From the IMG/VR virus record IMGVR_UViG_3300023184_000286, positions 1 to 38,057 of that record: DNA of 38,057 nt. One strand, written 5' to 3'. The stretch comes from a virus. Below, one piece after another: positions 7,795-15,511 of the stretch. Every line of letters begins with the position of its first letter. Position 1 is the stretch's first letter. The notes under the pieces are model-generated. The model did no database searches. It worked only from the letters and a program-made list of their open reading frames with translations, and was not told where the DNA came from. The translations under genes and the position numbers were made by a program.

Positions 7795-8247
7795 TTATAC
7801 AGATATGTCTTCCATTCCAGCAACTCGTAATCGAGTTATATTACTCAATTGAAATGCTTTGGTTTCGAGACCTTTAAGTATACCTAAGTACTTATTACGC
7901 ACGAGTGCCACAGAATTAATAAGTGTCTCGTAGTCGATTACTTCATCTTCGCCGTCAACATACTTTTCTGCGTCGCGACTGGTTAATGCGCGAGCATATC
8001 CTTCTAGGTATTTTTGGAAATGTGTACGTCTAATTTTCTTTAACTGTATGTTAAGAAAATTTAATACAGCTTCAATTTCTTGAAGCTGATTAAATCTGTG
8101 CTCTGTTATACCTGGCAGAGCAGCAATGTTTTTTTCCACAATACCTGAAATACGACATTCATTACGTGCCGAATTTAACTCGTTTTCGTAATAGTCAATA
8201 AAATCAGGTATTGCAGTAAGAGAATCAACAACTCGATTATACCACAT
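7795..8247 (-). CDS. uvsY: UvsY-like recombination mediator
   Basis: 150 aa, close to the T4 length of 137. The region from LNFLNIQLKKIRRTHFQKYL through ALTSRDAEKYVDGE and the end (LRVAGMEDISV) follows the pattern of UvsY in marine T4-like phages: a basic central helix, then a helical C-terminal part that forms the hexamer in T4. UvsY displaces gp32 from single-stranded DNA and loads UvsX. It lies two genes after uvsX in the same operon, which fits this role. N-terminal sequence is poorly conserved relative to T4, so the call rests on the C-terminal two thirds and gene order. Confidence 0.8.
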   Translation of the reverse strand: MWYNRVVDSLTAIPDFIDYYENELNSARNECRISGIVEKNIAALPGITEHRFNQLQEIEAVLNFLNIQLKKIRRTHFQKYLEGYARALTSRDAEKYVDGEDEVIDYETLINSVALVRNKYLGILKGLETKAFQLSNITRLRVAGMEDISV

Positions 8248-8249
8248 TG

Positions 8250-8474
8250 TTAATCTTCGTAGCCTAGATCGATCTCTTCTTCATCGCCTGCGTACTCTTT
8301 GTATGCTTTGCTCAATACAGAATCCACGCCACTCAATTCTTTAAGTTCAATATCGTCAAGCATGTCAACTAACAGTCCCATTAGGTTATCAGCCGCTTCT
8401 TGACGATCCTTAACTGGAATATATTGCTTAAGGATTGTGTATACTTCGGTTAGTGTATCAATTTCAATGCTCAT
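8250..8474 (-). CDS. Small acidic protein between uvsX and uvsY, 74 aa
   Basis: 74 aa and strongly acidic, especially at the C-terminus (KEYAGDEEEIDLGYED). The rest is predicted helical (IDTLTEVYTILKQYIPV, then ADNLMGLLVDMLDDIEL). It overlaps uvsX by 4 bp and ends 2 bp before uvsY, so it is translated with both. Proteins of this size and character occupy this slot in other marine T4-like phages. I know of no assigned function; an interaction with UvsX, UvsY or gp32 is a guess from position. Confidence 0.65.
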   Translation of the reverse strand: MSIEIDTLTEVYTILKQYIPVKDRQEAADNLMGLLVDMLDDIELKELSGVDSVLSKAYKEYAGDEEEIDLGYED

Positions 8475-9541
8475 GTTAACTCCTCGTCAGCTATTGTAAC
8501 ATCTTTATTCTGAGCAATGTTAGGATTAGCTTCAATATCTGCCATCACTTTGTCCAAACATCCATCGTCATTGCGTTCCCATGCCTTACGGAACTTCTTG
8601 ATAATTTCACCATCTGATGTAGTGTAGACTAGACTGTTACCTTCTTTCTTGAGCATGTTACGTGCTTCAATCAAGTCAGTCAATCCCGAATAAGGATTCA
8701 TACCTGTTTCGTACGGAATCTTAACCTGCACACTTTCAAAGGGTTTAGCATAGCGTGTTTTCATAATCTTACACGCGGCACGGATACCCTTTACTTCACT
8801 GATCTTATTGCCATCCTCGTCCTCTTTGAGTTTGAGTTTCTTCATAGCAACTACAATTGAACTTGCGTAGATAAATCCTTGCCCACCTGAGATCTTGTCA
8901 TCTGGGTCAAACATGTCTTGGCTTGCGTATGTATGATTAGTACACACCAGTCCCAGGTTTAAGTTACCAAACATGTTAACGCAATTGCGCACCAGACTTG
9001 TAAGTGCTTTGGGCTTACGACCCATGTCACCTTTCATGTCGCCTGCTTCAAATTGATTAACATCAGTTGGTGTTAGCATCATACCAAGACTATCTAGTAC
9101 AAACAGGACCTTAGGGCGATCACCTTCTGCAATGGTTTTATATTCTTTAACAAATTCACTAATCATTCTGGCTACATCGTCGATCATAGCCATATTAAGT
9201 TTGAGCAGTTTATTCTCGCTAGTATCAACACCAAGGTCATGTAACCACTTTTCATCTAGTGCATTCTCTGTATCAATTAATATAACGTAGATACCTTGTT
9301 CTTGTGCATTTTTAACTAGATTGCCACTACAGATAAAACTCTTACCTGCGCCAGATTCACCAGCAAATACTGTTACTTTGCCCAAGGGAATGCCTTTGTT
9401 AAACTCACCCGAGATAAGGTAGTTCAATGCATAGTTGTTTGTACTGATCCAATCTGTAGGATCATTGAATCCAAAGCCAATACCGTCGATTGCTTTGGTA
9501 ATTGTTTTTCTAAACTTCGAAACGTCGAAGGGTTTTGCCAT
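8471..9541 (-). CDS. uvsX: UvsX, RecA-like recombinase
   Basis: 356 aa (T4 UvsX has 391). Walker A is GESGAGKS at 61-68. A TENALDEKWL segment near 91-100 carries the RecA-type catalytic Glu region, and Walker B is VLFVLDS ending near Asp150. A CTNHTYAS segment near 200 and a SGGQGFIYAS segment near 220 match RecA L1/L2-region neighbours. The enzyme forms the presynaptic filament on single-stranded DNA and drives strand exchange and recombination-dependent replication. A ribosome site AGGAG lies just before the ATG. It follows gp32 on the same strand, with a strong hairpin between them that could lower its expression relative to gp32. Confidence 0.95.
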   Translation of the reverse strand: MAKPFDVSKFRKTITKAIDGIGFGFNDPTDWISTNNYALNYLISGEFNKGIPLGKVTVFAGESGAGKSFICSGNLVKNAQEQGIYVILIDTENALDEKWLHDLGVDTSENKLLKLNMAMIDDVARMISEFVKEYKTIAEGDRPKVLFVLDSLGMMLTPTDVNQFEAGDMKGDMGRKPKALTSLVRNCVNMFGNLNLGLVCTNHTYASQDMFDPDDKISGGQGFIYASSIVVAMKKLKLKEDEDGNKISEVKGIRAACKIMKTRYAKPFESVQVKIPYETGMNPYSGLTDLIEARNMLKKEGNSLVYTTSDGEIIKKFRKAWERNDDGCLDKVMADIEANPNIAQNKDVTIADEELT

Positions 9542-9559
9542 ATTATATACTCCTAATAG

Positions 9560-9614
9560 AAAAACCCGGGCGATACAATAACCATTTACCGGTTAGTTAT
9601 CGCAGAGGCCCGGG
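9560..9614 (-). terminator. Structured terminator or attenuator between gp32 and uvsX
   Basis: A composite hairpin fills the gap: outer arms CCCGGG (9565-9570) and CCCGGG (9609-9614), and inner arms GCGATA/TATCGC and TAACC/GGTTA around a short loop. On the minus strand it is followed by a run of five U and then directly by the uvsX ribosome site AGGAG. No promoter for uvsX alone is visible behind it, so uvsX expression probably depends on readthrough. Confidence 0.7.
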
Positions 9615-9623
9615 CCGTGTTTA

Positions 9624-10625
9624 TTACTTTTGACGATTGCGAATCATTGCTAAGATATCATCTGCACGTTGGCTTGAGGTAGCCGGTGCTGCAACTGGTG
9701 CAGTAGCAGTTGGTTCTGCTGTAAATGATTTCTCAGCTGATGCTACATCATCTTCCCAAGGAGTAGATTCTGCAGGTGCTGCCTTGGCTGCAGGTGCTGC
9801 GGTTGATGCTGGCGCTGCATCACCAAAGTTCATGCCGCTGGGCTTGAAGTATTGTCCCCAACGCTCTGGATCATATTCTTCGCCATTAACACTGGCTTCG
9901 AACATTTCTTTCATAACTTTGAGTTCAACGTCGCCTGGCTTCTTAGGCAAGAATTCGGATAGATTAAACAATCCAAATTTCTCAATTGCGTCTTGCTCGG
10001 CATTAGTCAATGCGCTTTCTTTACGTGCCCACTTGCTAGTATTATAGTCACTATAACCACCTTTAGTGGTCTTAGTAACTGTAAAGTCAAGACCAGACTG
10101 ATAGTCTGTTGGCATGCTTTCAAGATCGGGATCCATTAGCGCACTCTTGATCAAGTTAAAGATCTGTGGGCTAATGATAAAACGTCGAATTGGATTCTCT
10201 GGAGTCTTTTCATCGCTCAGTGGGTTTTCACGCACAAAGCCCTGGAACAAATAAGATTTTTTCTTCCAGTATTTACGACCCATTTCTTCCAATGCTGGGT
10301 CCTTAAACCAAGGACGAACTTCTGCCAAGATTGGGCACGGTACATCCTTACCATACATCTCCATGCATGGCACTTGTACTTGAACGGGACGGCTATCTGG
10401 TTGTCCTTTAACACCAACGAATGGCAATTTGATCATTGCACGTTCGACCCAGAAGAAAGAATTCTTTGTGTCTGCGTCAGGTAAGAAACGGATTTTTGCA
10501 CTGGTGCCTTCTTGAATGTTCCAGTGTGGGTAAATGGGGGAGTCACCATTTGATTGTGAACCAGTTGAGCCACGGTTCTCGGCTGCTTGCAATTTTGCGC
10601 GAATTTCTGCTAGAGTAGTTGCCAT
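9624..10625 (-). CDS. 32: gp32 single-stranded DNA-binding protein
   Basis: 333 aa (T4 gp32 is 301). The N-terminal helix (LAEIRAKLQAAENR) matches the LAST-type cooperativity region. The OB-fold core begins around AKIRFLPD (43-50), parallel to the T4 AVIRFLPS segment. The C-terminal 70 residues are Ala/Pro/Glu-rich and end in a short basic segment. The zinc region is altered: Cys87-x9-Cys97 is kept, but the T4 Cys90 position reads Leu100 and the T4 His64 position has no His. The gene has a sigma70-like promoter and an inverted repeat in its 155-bp leader. Gp32 coats single-stranded DNA in replication and recombination and partners UvsX and UvsY, which are encoded just downstream. Confidence 0.9.
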   Translation of the reverse strand: MATTLAEIRAKLQAAENRGSTGSQSNGDSPIYPHWNIQEGTSAKIRFLPDADTKNSFFWVERAMIKLPFVGVKGQPDSRPVQVQVPCMEMYGKDVPCPILAEVRPWFKDPALEEMGRKYWKKKSYLFQGFVRENPLSDEKTPENPIRRFIISPQIFNLIKSALMDPDLESMPTDYQSGLDFTVTKTTKGGYSDYNTSKWARKESALTNAEQDAIEKFGLFNLSEFLPKKPGDVELKVMKEMFEASVNGEEYDPERWGQYFKPSGMNFGDAAPASTAAPAAKAAPAESTPWEDDVASAEKSFTAEPTATAPVAAPATSSQRADDILAMIRNRQK

Positions 10626-10692
10626 GATGTATTTCCTTTATAAATTAAGATGGTCTTTAAGTTTGCTTAGATACACTCTGAAACTAGAATGT

Positions 10693-10717
10693 AACATATG
10701 TATTTAGTACATATGTT
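10693..10717 (-). repeat. Perfect 10-bp inverted repeat in the gp32 leader
   Basis: AACATATGTA (10693-10702) and TACATATGTT (10708-10717) are exact inverted copies around a 5-nt loop. On the minus strand the loop and first arm bases spell CTAAATA, a late-promoter-like heptamer. The start site of the sigma70-like promoter is expected near 10715, at the edge of this element. It could be a hairpin or an operator for gp32; T4 gp32 controls its own messenger through a folded leader. Confidence 0.7.
10701..10707 (-). promoter_or_regulatory. Possible late promoter CTAAATA for gp32
   Basis: CTAAATA on the minus strand, inside the inverted repeat. The expected start at about 10695 would leave a 70-nt leader. 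The same heptamer lies before gp13 and before the 494-aa gene at consistent distances, which supports it as a variant late promoter. Confidence 0.35.
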
Positions 10718-10721
10718 TGGT

Positions 10722-10750
10722 ATTTTATAGCAATATATAAAGGAAGTCAA
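10722..10750 (-). promoter_or_regulatory. Sigma70-like promoter of gp32
   Basis: Minus strand TTGACT (10745-10750), 17-bp spacer, TAAAAT (10722-10727), five of six consensus bases in each hexamer. The expected start is about 10715. The promoter is placed immediately behind the hairpin that ends the upstream gene, so gp32 and uvsX would form a separate early or middle unit. Confidence 0.65.
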
Positions 10751-10752
10751 TG

Positions 10753-10780
10753 TAATTTGGGCATCAATCTGCCCAAATTA
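10753..10780 (-). terminator. Terminator-like hairpin after the 494-aa gene
   Basis: A perfect 11-bp stem TAATTTGGGCA/TGCCCAAATTA (10753-10763 and 10770-10780) with a 6-nt loop begins one base after the stop codon. The 3' side lacks a long U run, so termination may be weak; it may serve as an RNA 3' end stabiliser. Confidence 0.6.
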
Positions 10781-12265
10781 TCAAAGTCCTGCTAGCCGTT
10801 TTAAGGTTGCTAGTTCGGCCAATGGTTGTCCGGGCTGCGGCATTGTTGCTGGTTGCGTAGCTAATGGTTGTCCGGGTTGCGGCATCGGTGCAGCGGGTTG
10901 TGGCGGAGGCTCCGGTGTTGGTTCGGGCTCTGGCGCAGGTGTTGGCTCCGGTGCAGGTGCTGGTTCGGATTCTACATCGCTTTTGAAAGACGATGGGTAT
11001 CCATTATCTTGTAGCCATTTATGTATAACCGGGCGAGCATCAACGGTTGTGCCTATATCGTCACCTAATTTTTTAATATCTGCAAATAGTTCTTCATTGT
11101 TAACTGGAATGAACTGCTCAATTGCGTTAATGGCATCCAGGCCATCCAGCCCTACTTCGATTGGCTTCTGCATTATCTTTTTAAGACCCTCAAGATCAAC
11201 ATCTTCATCGCCGGTTACTTGATCTGCCCAATCGTCAAACTCTTTGACGTATTTGTTTTCTTCAGTCATTTTGTGTTGTGCATACGCCCTATGAACATAA
11301 GGAAGTGCATTAGTTAGTCGATCATCAAACATCTTCTTAACAAAACGATTTTTTAGTTCGTTAATGTCGTATTGTTCTTCAATTGGCGGCGAAGGTTGGA
11401 ATGTTTCGGCAAAACTTTCGTAACCACGTGGTTTACCCAATCGTTTTAAGTCAGTGCGCAGGTGTTGATACCGTGCAATTGCTGCTTCGACCATTGCTTG
11501 TGTTTCACCATCTTCAAATACACGATTCTTTGTACCGCGCACAAAGAATGCCAAATTGCCCATTTCGTTGACCATACCAACAATGTGTTTACTAACATCA
11601 TCGTGTATTAAACCACCGTGTCTTAAATGCTCTGCTATTGCACGGCCGGCACTGATCTTTTTAAATGGCATTAAGAAACGCTCACCGAGCTCTGTTTCAA
11701 TGAACATGCTGTCCACCTTGCGCGACCTTGCGCCAGGTATCTCTTCATTGATAGCTTCACTGTGACGTATAACTAGTTTAATTGGGCCAAACTCTTGTAT
11801 GCTGGTACGGCTGTTGTTATAAAATTGACTTTCATCAATTCTTTCAGCAGCTTTATCATCTGTACCGTATGATGATATTGTCTTGGCAATACTTTTTAAA
11901 TCTCTAACAGTCAGATTGTCTTTGTTGATGTCTCTGATGTCAAACTTCAACATGTTACGTTTAGCAAAATAACGCAGGCCCTTTAAAAAATTAAACCATT
12001 CTTTAACATCTTCTTCATGCTCGTGCATTTTGTCTGTTAAGTTTGCACTGTACCAAACTTTTAAACTTTCTTCGTCCAAGATACTCATGGTAATGTTACC
12101 ATAATTTACGCCGGTGCTGGATATATAATCAAAGTTAAAAAATCTAGCCAAACTTGGCTTGTCATCTTCAGGCTCGTCAGCATTTTCGTCACCCAATGTA
12201 ACGTCATCAAAACGGCTGCGTATCTTGTCAAAAAGTTCTTCTGCTATTCTATCTATATTTTTCAT
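10781..12265 (-). CDS. Putative head-associated protein with Pro-rich C-terminus, 494 aa
   Basis: No named family. The N-terminus, MKNIDRIAE before ELF, looks like a T4-type capsid-targeting leader with an I-x-E prohead-protease site at residue 9. A globular mixed region follows to about residue 330, then a helical segment (VKKMFDDRLTNALPYVHRAYAQH). Residues about 435-480 form a Pro/Glu/Ala linker (PAPAPEPTPAPEPEP) and two copies of MPQPGQPLA, encoded by near-identical DNA repeats. The protein ends in ELATLKRLAGL, a motif also seen in the neighbouring 525-aa protein. It lies directly after gp17 and has a CTAAATA late-promoter heptamer with a 20-nt leader containing CAGGG. A structural or packaged role is inferred. 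Confidence 0.65.
   Translation of the reverse strand: MKNIDRIAEELFDKIRSRFDDVTLGDENADEPEDDKPSLARFFNFDYISSTGVNYGNITMSILDEESLKVWYSANLTDKMHEHEEDVKEWFNFLKGLRYFAKRNMLKFDIRDINKDNLTVRDLKSIAKTISSYGTDDKAAERIDESQFYNNSRTSIQEFGPIKLVIRHSEAINEEIPGARSRKVDSMFIETELGERFLMPFKKISAGRAIAEHLRHGGLIHDDVSKHIVGMVNEMGNLAFFVRGTKNRVFEDGETQAMVEAAIARYQHLRTDLKRLGKPRGYESFAETFQPSPPIEEQYDINELKNRFVKKMFDDRLTNALPYVHRAYAQHKMTEENKYVKEFDDWADQVTGDEDVDLEGLKKIMQKPIEVGLDGLDAINAIEQFIPVNNEELFADIKKLGDDIGTTVDARPVIHKWLQDNGYPSSFKSDVESEPAPAPEPTPAPEPEPTPEPPPQPAAPMPQPGQPLATQPATMPQPGQPLAELATLKRLAGL
10821..10885. repeat. Tandem DNA repeat encoding MPQPGQPLA
   Basis: Two near-identical copies of about 23 bp (10821-10843 and 10863-10885), spaced 42 bp apart and differing at one base, encode the repeated MPQPGQPL peptide in the C-terminus of the 494-aa protein. 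Such a repeat can expand or contract by slippage. Confidence 0.75.
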
Positions 12266-12290
12266 AGGTATAACCCTGTGTTGTTATGTA

Positions 12291-12297
12291 TATTTAG
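12291..12297 (-). promoter_or_regulatory. Late-promoter-like CTAAATA before the 494-aa gene
   Basis: CTAAATA on the minus strand between gp17 and the 494-aa gene. A start 6 nt downstream, at about 12285, gives a 20-nt leader that includes CAGGG before the ATG at 12265. This is the same geometry as the exact NATAAATA promoters in this window. Confidence 0.5.
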
Positions 12298-13863
12298 TTA
12301 AAACATAATGAAGGGCATGGGCATCATAGTTTCATCGTTTAAATCTTTAAGATGATTATCTAAATTAGGGTCATAATTTTGCAAAATTGACAGCATACGT
12401 ATAACTAACAACATACTCATTACCAGATCGTCAGTTTCCCCAATTTTTGCTGCAAATGAGCCACCTGACGCAACAAATGTCTTTAGTTCACTAATTAAAT
12501 TTGAACTGCCAATGAACAATTTTTTATGCTCAACCATGCTTTTAAACTTAACGCAGGCAGTAATTTTGCTTTTATTGGTAGTAGTAAACCCTTTACGATA
12601 GCGCCTTGCTTGCCCTACTCTTGCTGGCTCACTTAAAAATACTCCGCGTATGTTTTCCTCACCAACTTCTGCAATTGCAATCAATGCGGCTTCGCCAATT
12701 GAATTGTTTTCTACGCTATAATATATGTCAGTTTCTGTACCAATTTGTTCATACAGATAATTACATATTTCTTTAAGCACATATATTTGTCCGGGGATAG
12801 GTGTACGATTATGTTGCCATTCGGCCACTTGTCGACACGATGGTAATTCAACTACCTGCAATGCTGCAAAGTCTCCACCAGTACCTAAACTAGGATCTAA
12901 TCCTATCATATAGGTGCATCCTTTTTTGGGTTTAGAAAACCAACGTATCTGACCTTGTTTTTCAATTGGGTTACTAGGCTCTAAATCTAATAATGTTGAC
13001 GCATTTATTAATGTTTCATCATAAATCAAAAATTCGCAATTGTGTTCACGCCTGAATCTGTCTGGGCCAATACGTCCGCGTTCTTCTGATGCCCATTTTT
13101 CGTCACGATCCGGATGCTCGTCCCATGTTGACCGATATGCTTTAAATCCGTTAATACCCAACGTAGTAGTATTACCGTACTCGTCTAGACATTTATTTGC
13201 TTCTTTCCAAAGTATAGCAAACTGATCCTCGTCGCTGTTAGGCGTTGATGTGATAATTGCTTTACCACCAGTGCTAAGTGTAGGCGAAATACTAGTCCAG
13301 AACTCTTTGGCAATAGTAGGTCTTACGTAAGCAAACTCATCCGAGTATAGCAATGATATAGACATACCACGACCTGTTGTTTCAGTAGTTGTTTGTGCTA
13401 CTATACGCGATCCATTTTCAAATTCTATACTACCTTTATTATAGTTAGTAACTCCGGCACGTATAAAATCAGGAACAGACTCATATGCATAGCGTATACG
13501 CTGCATAATCTCTTGTGCGCCTGTGTATTTGTGGGCAGCAACTAGAATTGTGCTGTCTGGCACAAACATAGCATACCAAAGTAAGTAACCTGCTGCGCTA
13601 GTAGTCTTACCAGTCTGACGAGGCATTAGACTAATGCTAAAACGGTAATTGTGATATGTATCAATTAGTCTAACTTGATACGGAAACGGGTGATACAATA
13701 TCCTGCCTTGAACAGGATGCTGTATGTAAAAATACTTGTTCATGAAATACTGCGGACCGTCGACTGGATCCGCGCATTTAACAAACTCTTGTAGTTCATC
13801 CTCTGTAAAAGAGGCGACAGTAAAAGGTTTTTTAACTAATGCGAACTCGGGTGCTTTGCTCAT
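12298..13863 (-). CDS. 17: Terminase large subunit gp17
   Basis: 521 aa (T4 gp17 is 610). The ATPase domain has Walker A MPRQTGKTT (80-88), Walker B LLYSDEF (171-177) and the coupling motif ITSTP (204-208). The C-terminal RNase H-like nuclease domain has its three acidic residues in GLDPS (Asp323), VENNS (Glu385) and TDDLVMS (Asp479 region). It is the motor that cuts concatemers and pumps DNA through the portal. It is shorter than T4 gp17 mainly at the N-terminus and the far C-terminus. gp16 lies three genes upstream. No clear late octamer or Shine-Dalgarno precedes the ATG; a repeated TTTAATTATG with a six-codon mini reading frame stands there instead. Confidence 0.97.
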   Translation of the reverse strand: MSKAPEFALVKKPFTVASFTEDELQEFVKCADPVDGPQYFMNKYFYIQHPVQGRILYHPFPYQVRLIDTYHNYRFSISLMPRQTGKTTSAAGYLLWYAMFVPDSTILVAAHKYTGAQEIMQRIRYAYESVPDFIRAGVTNYNKGSIEFENGSRIVAQTTTETTGRGMSISLLYSDEFAYVRPTIAKEFWTSISPTLSTGGKAIITSTPNSDEDQFAILWKEANKCLDEYGNTTTLGINGFKAYRSTWDEHPDRDEKWASEERGRIGPDRFRREHNCEFLIYDETLINASTLLDLEPSNPIEKQGQIRWFSKPKKGCTYMIGLDPSLGTGGDFAALQVVELPSCRQVAEWQHNRTPIPGQIYVLKEICNYLYEQIGTETDIYYSVENNSIGEAALIAIAEVGEENIRGVFLSEPARVGQARRYRKGFTTTNKSKITACVKFKSMVEHKKLFIGSSNLISELKTFVASGGSFAAKIGETDDLVMSMLLVIRMLSILQNYDPNLDNHLKDLNDETMMPMPFIMF

Positions 13864-13893
13864 AATTAAATGTACTTATCGTACATAATTAAA
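13861..13893 (-). repeat. Direct repeat with mini-ORF in the gp17 leader
   Basis: TTTAATTATG occurs twice on the minus strand (13884-13893 and 13861-13870). The second copy contains the gp17 start. The first contains an ATG that opens a six-codon frame (MYDKYI) ending 2 nt before the gp17 ATG. ATGTAC/GTACAT also form a 6-bp inverted repeat. No Shine-Dalgarno is seen for either start. Confidence 0.45.
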
Positions 13894-13931
13894 CGGCGAC
13901 TATTTTGTTAGCAATAGCCACCCGAATTGTA

Positions 13932-15509
13932 TTATTTTGACTTTTTAACGTCTGTGTCGGCTTTTTTAGCTAAATCCATTGCCGCTGAGTATCCAGGAAT
14001 ATTCATCATTCTTTTTAAACGTGCTGGATCTTTTGCAGTTTCAGCACTTGCGGCCGCCAGTCTTGCCTGACGAGCTAAGAATTCTTTTTTAGATTCCGTA
14101 TTGGCTTCATCTAATGTTTTTTTGCAATCAGCTACCATTTGTTTTAATTCTGCACGGTCGCAATCAGGATGCATTTTGCAAATTTCTGCCACACTCATTC
14201 CTTTTTTACACATTTTTTCAATGTGGGCCATTGATGGTAATTTCTTTTTGCTTACAACTTTTAGTTCATTTAATTGTGCCATTAGTCTGCGTTCAATTTC
14301 GGCTAATTTTTGTTGTTCTGCTAGGTTCCCAATTGCAACTGGTGCACCAACTGTTTGACTATGCTTTCGTCTATTCAAATCATTGCCCGAATTGTATTGC
14401 ACTTCTGCGCTTTGTGTAATTGGATGTGGTTCGTTAGCATATTCGTCAAGTTCAACATCAACAACTTCAGGTTCCATTTCTTGGCTAGCACCACCGTCTA
14501 GTAGACCAGACAGTCTTAGTATTTGCGCTAGTTCTTCTGCCGCTTGGCCTTGGGCAGTAACTGTCAAAGATTTAGTTCCAGATTTGGTATCCATTGAACT
14601 GTTAATGTTCATACCAGTTTCTTCTTCTGGCTGAGCCATCATTGCTTGATCGTAGCATTCTTCTAGATTTTTGTTTTCACTAGCAGCATGATGACGTTTC
14701 CATGCTGTAGCATACAATGTGCTAAGACCCTTTTCGGCGCCGTATTGTTTGACAAAGCGTTCTTTGTTTGCTTTAACCCAACCTTCTTGTCCTGGTGCCG
14801 CTACTTCGTCGACTTGATCTTCTTCTACTGCTTGATCAAACGACTCATTTAGCCCGCGTGGGCCAGCTGGGCCTTTAGGTGTATGCACTGGTTGCAGTCC
14901 ACCAAATCTATTATTTCCAACTTTAGGCATAGTTTTAATACCTGCAAGCTTCTTTAGTTCGTCTGCGCTGTCAGACTTTGTATTAATGGATCTATCAAAG
15001 TCGTATTGGAATTGGTTAGCGCCAGGGTTGCGGCCAGGAAGTGCATGTTGTGTATATTCACCTTCTTCAACTTCTTTTGCTGGCTCGTTTTGAGGTGCGA
15101 AACGATTATCTTTATATTTTTTTAAAGCAGCACCTGTATGTATAGCTTCTTCTACATGATCGCCGTGGACTGGGCAATCTGTATCTTCTTTGTCGTCAGT
15201 GCAGGTGCATTCGTCGGCTTCTTCTAATTTAGACTTTTTCTTCTTTTTCTTTTTGCCGTCTTCGTCTTGATCGCTATCATCGTCGGATTTATGTCCATCT
15301 TCGGAATCTTGATTACCATAGCTCTTACCTTTAACTCGGGTAACACCACTGGATTTTTCGTCTTTATCTTTGTAAGAACTGCTAAACGGATCGTCGCGCT
15401 CTTCTTTCTTCTTGGCTACTTTGTCGGCAATATCGTCGCCTTTGCCCTCACCTACAGCGGATGCCGATTCTATACTATCAATTTTTGCTATCATTTTTGC
15501 GAAATTCAT
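13932..15509 (-). CDS. Low-complexity, highly charged head-associated protein, 525 aa
   Basis: No named family. The N-terminal 100 residues are Asp/Lys/Ser-rich with a run of seven lysines, then a short Cys cluster (CTCTDDKEDTDCPVHGDH, about 108-125) that could bind a metal. The middle is disordered and Pro/Gln-rich. ELKKLAGI (about 185) and ELAQILRLSGL (about 330) are related motifs. Near 430 a segment KMCKKGMSVAEICKMHPDC looks like a small helix-turn-helix or metal-binding hairpin. A good ribosome site (AAAGGAAA) precedes the ATG, and the gene starts 2 bp after the stop of the 193-aa gene. It lies between gp16 and gp17. The composition fits a scaffold-like or packaged protein, but this is inference. 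Confidence 0.65.
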   Translation of the reverse strand: MNFAKMIAKIDSIESASAVGEGKGDDIADKVAKKKEERDDPFSSSYKDKDEKSSGVTRVKGKSYGNQDSEDGHKSDDDSDQDEDGKKKKKKKSKLEEADECTCTDDKEDTDCPVHGDHVEEAIHTGAALKKYKDNRFAPQNEPAKEVEEGEYTQHALPGRNPGANQFQYDFDRSINTKSDSADELKKLAGIKTMPKVGNNRFGGLQPVHTPKGPAGPRGLNESFDQAVEEDQVDEVAAPGQEGWVKANKERFVKQYGAEKGLSTLYATAWKRHHAASENKNLEECYDQAMMAQPEEETGMNINSSMDTKSGTKSLTVTAQGQAAEELAQILRLSGLLDGGASQEMEPEVVDVELDEYANEPHPITQSAEVQYNSGNDLNRRKHSQTVGAPVAIGNLAEQQKLAEIERRLMAQLNELKVVSKKKLPSMAHIEKMCKKGMSVAEICKMHPDCDRAELKQMVADCKKTLDEANTESKKEFLARQARLAAASAETAKDPARLKRMMNIPGYSAAMDLAKKADTDVKKSK

Positions 15510-15511
15510 TA

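Noticed and set aside
10781-10970. Candidate CRISPR-like or regulatory tandem repeat
   Set aside because: There are only two imperfect copies, in frame, coding MPQPGQPLA within a Pro-rich protein tail; no spacers and no array.
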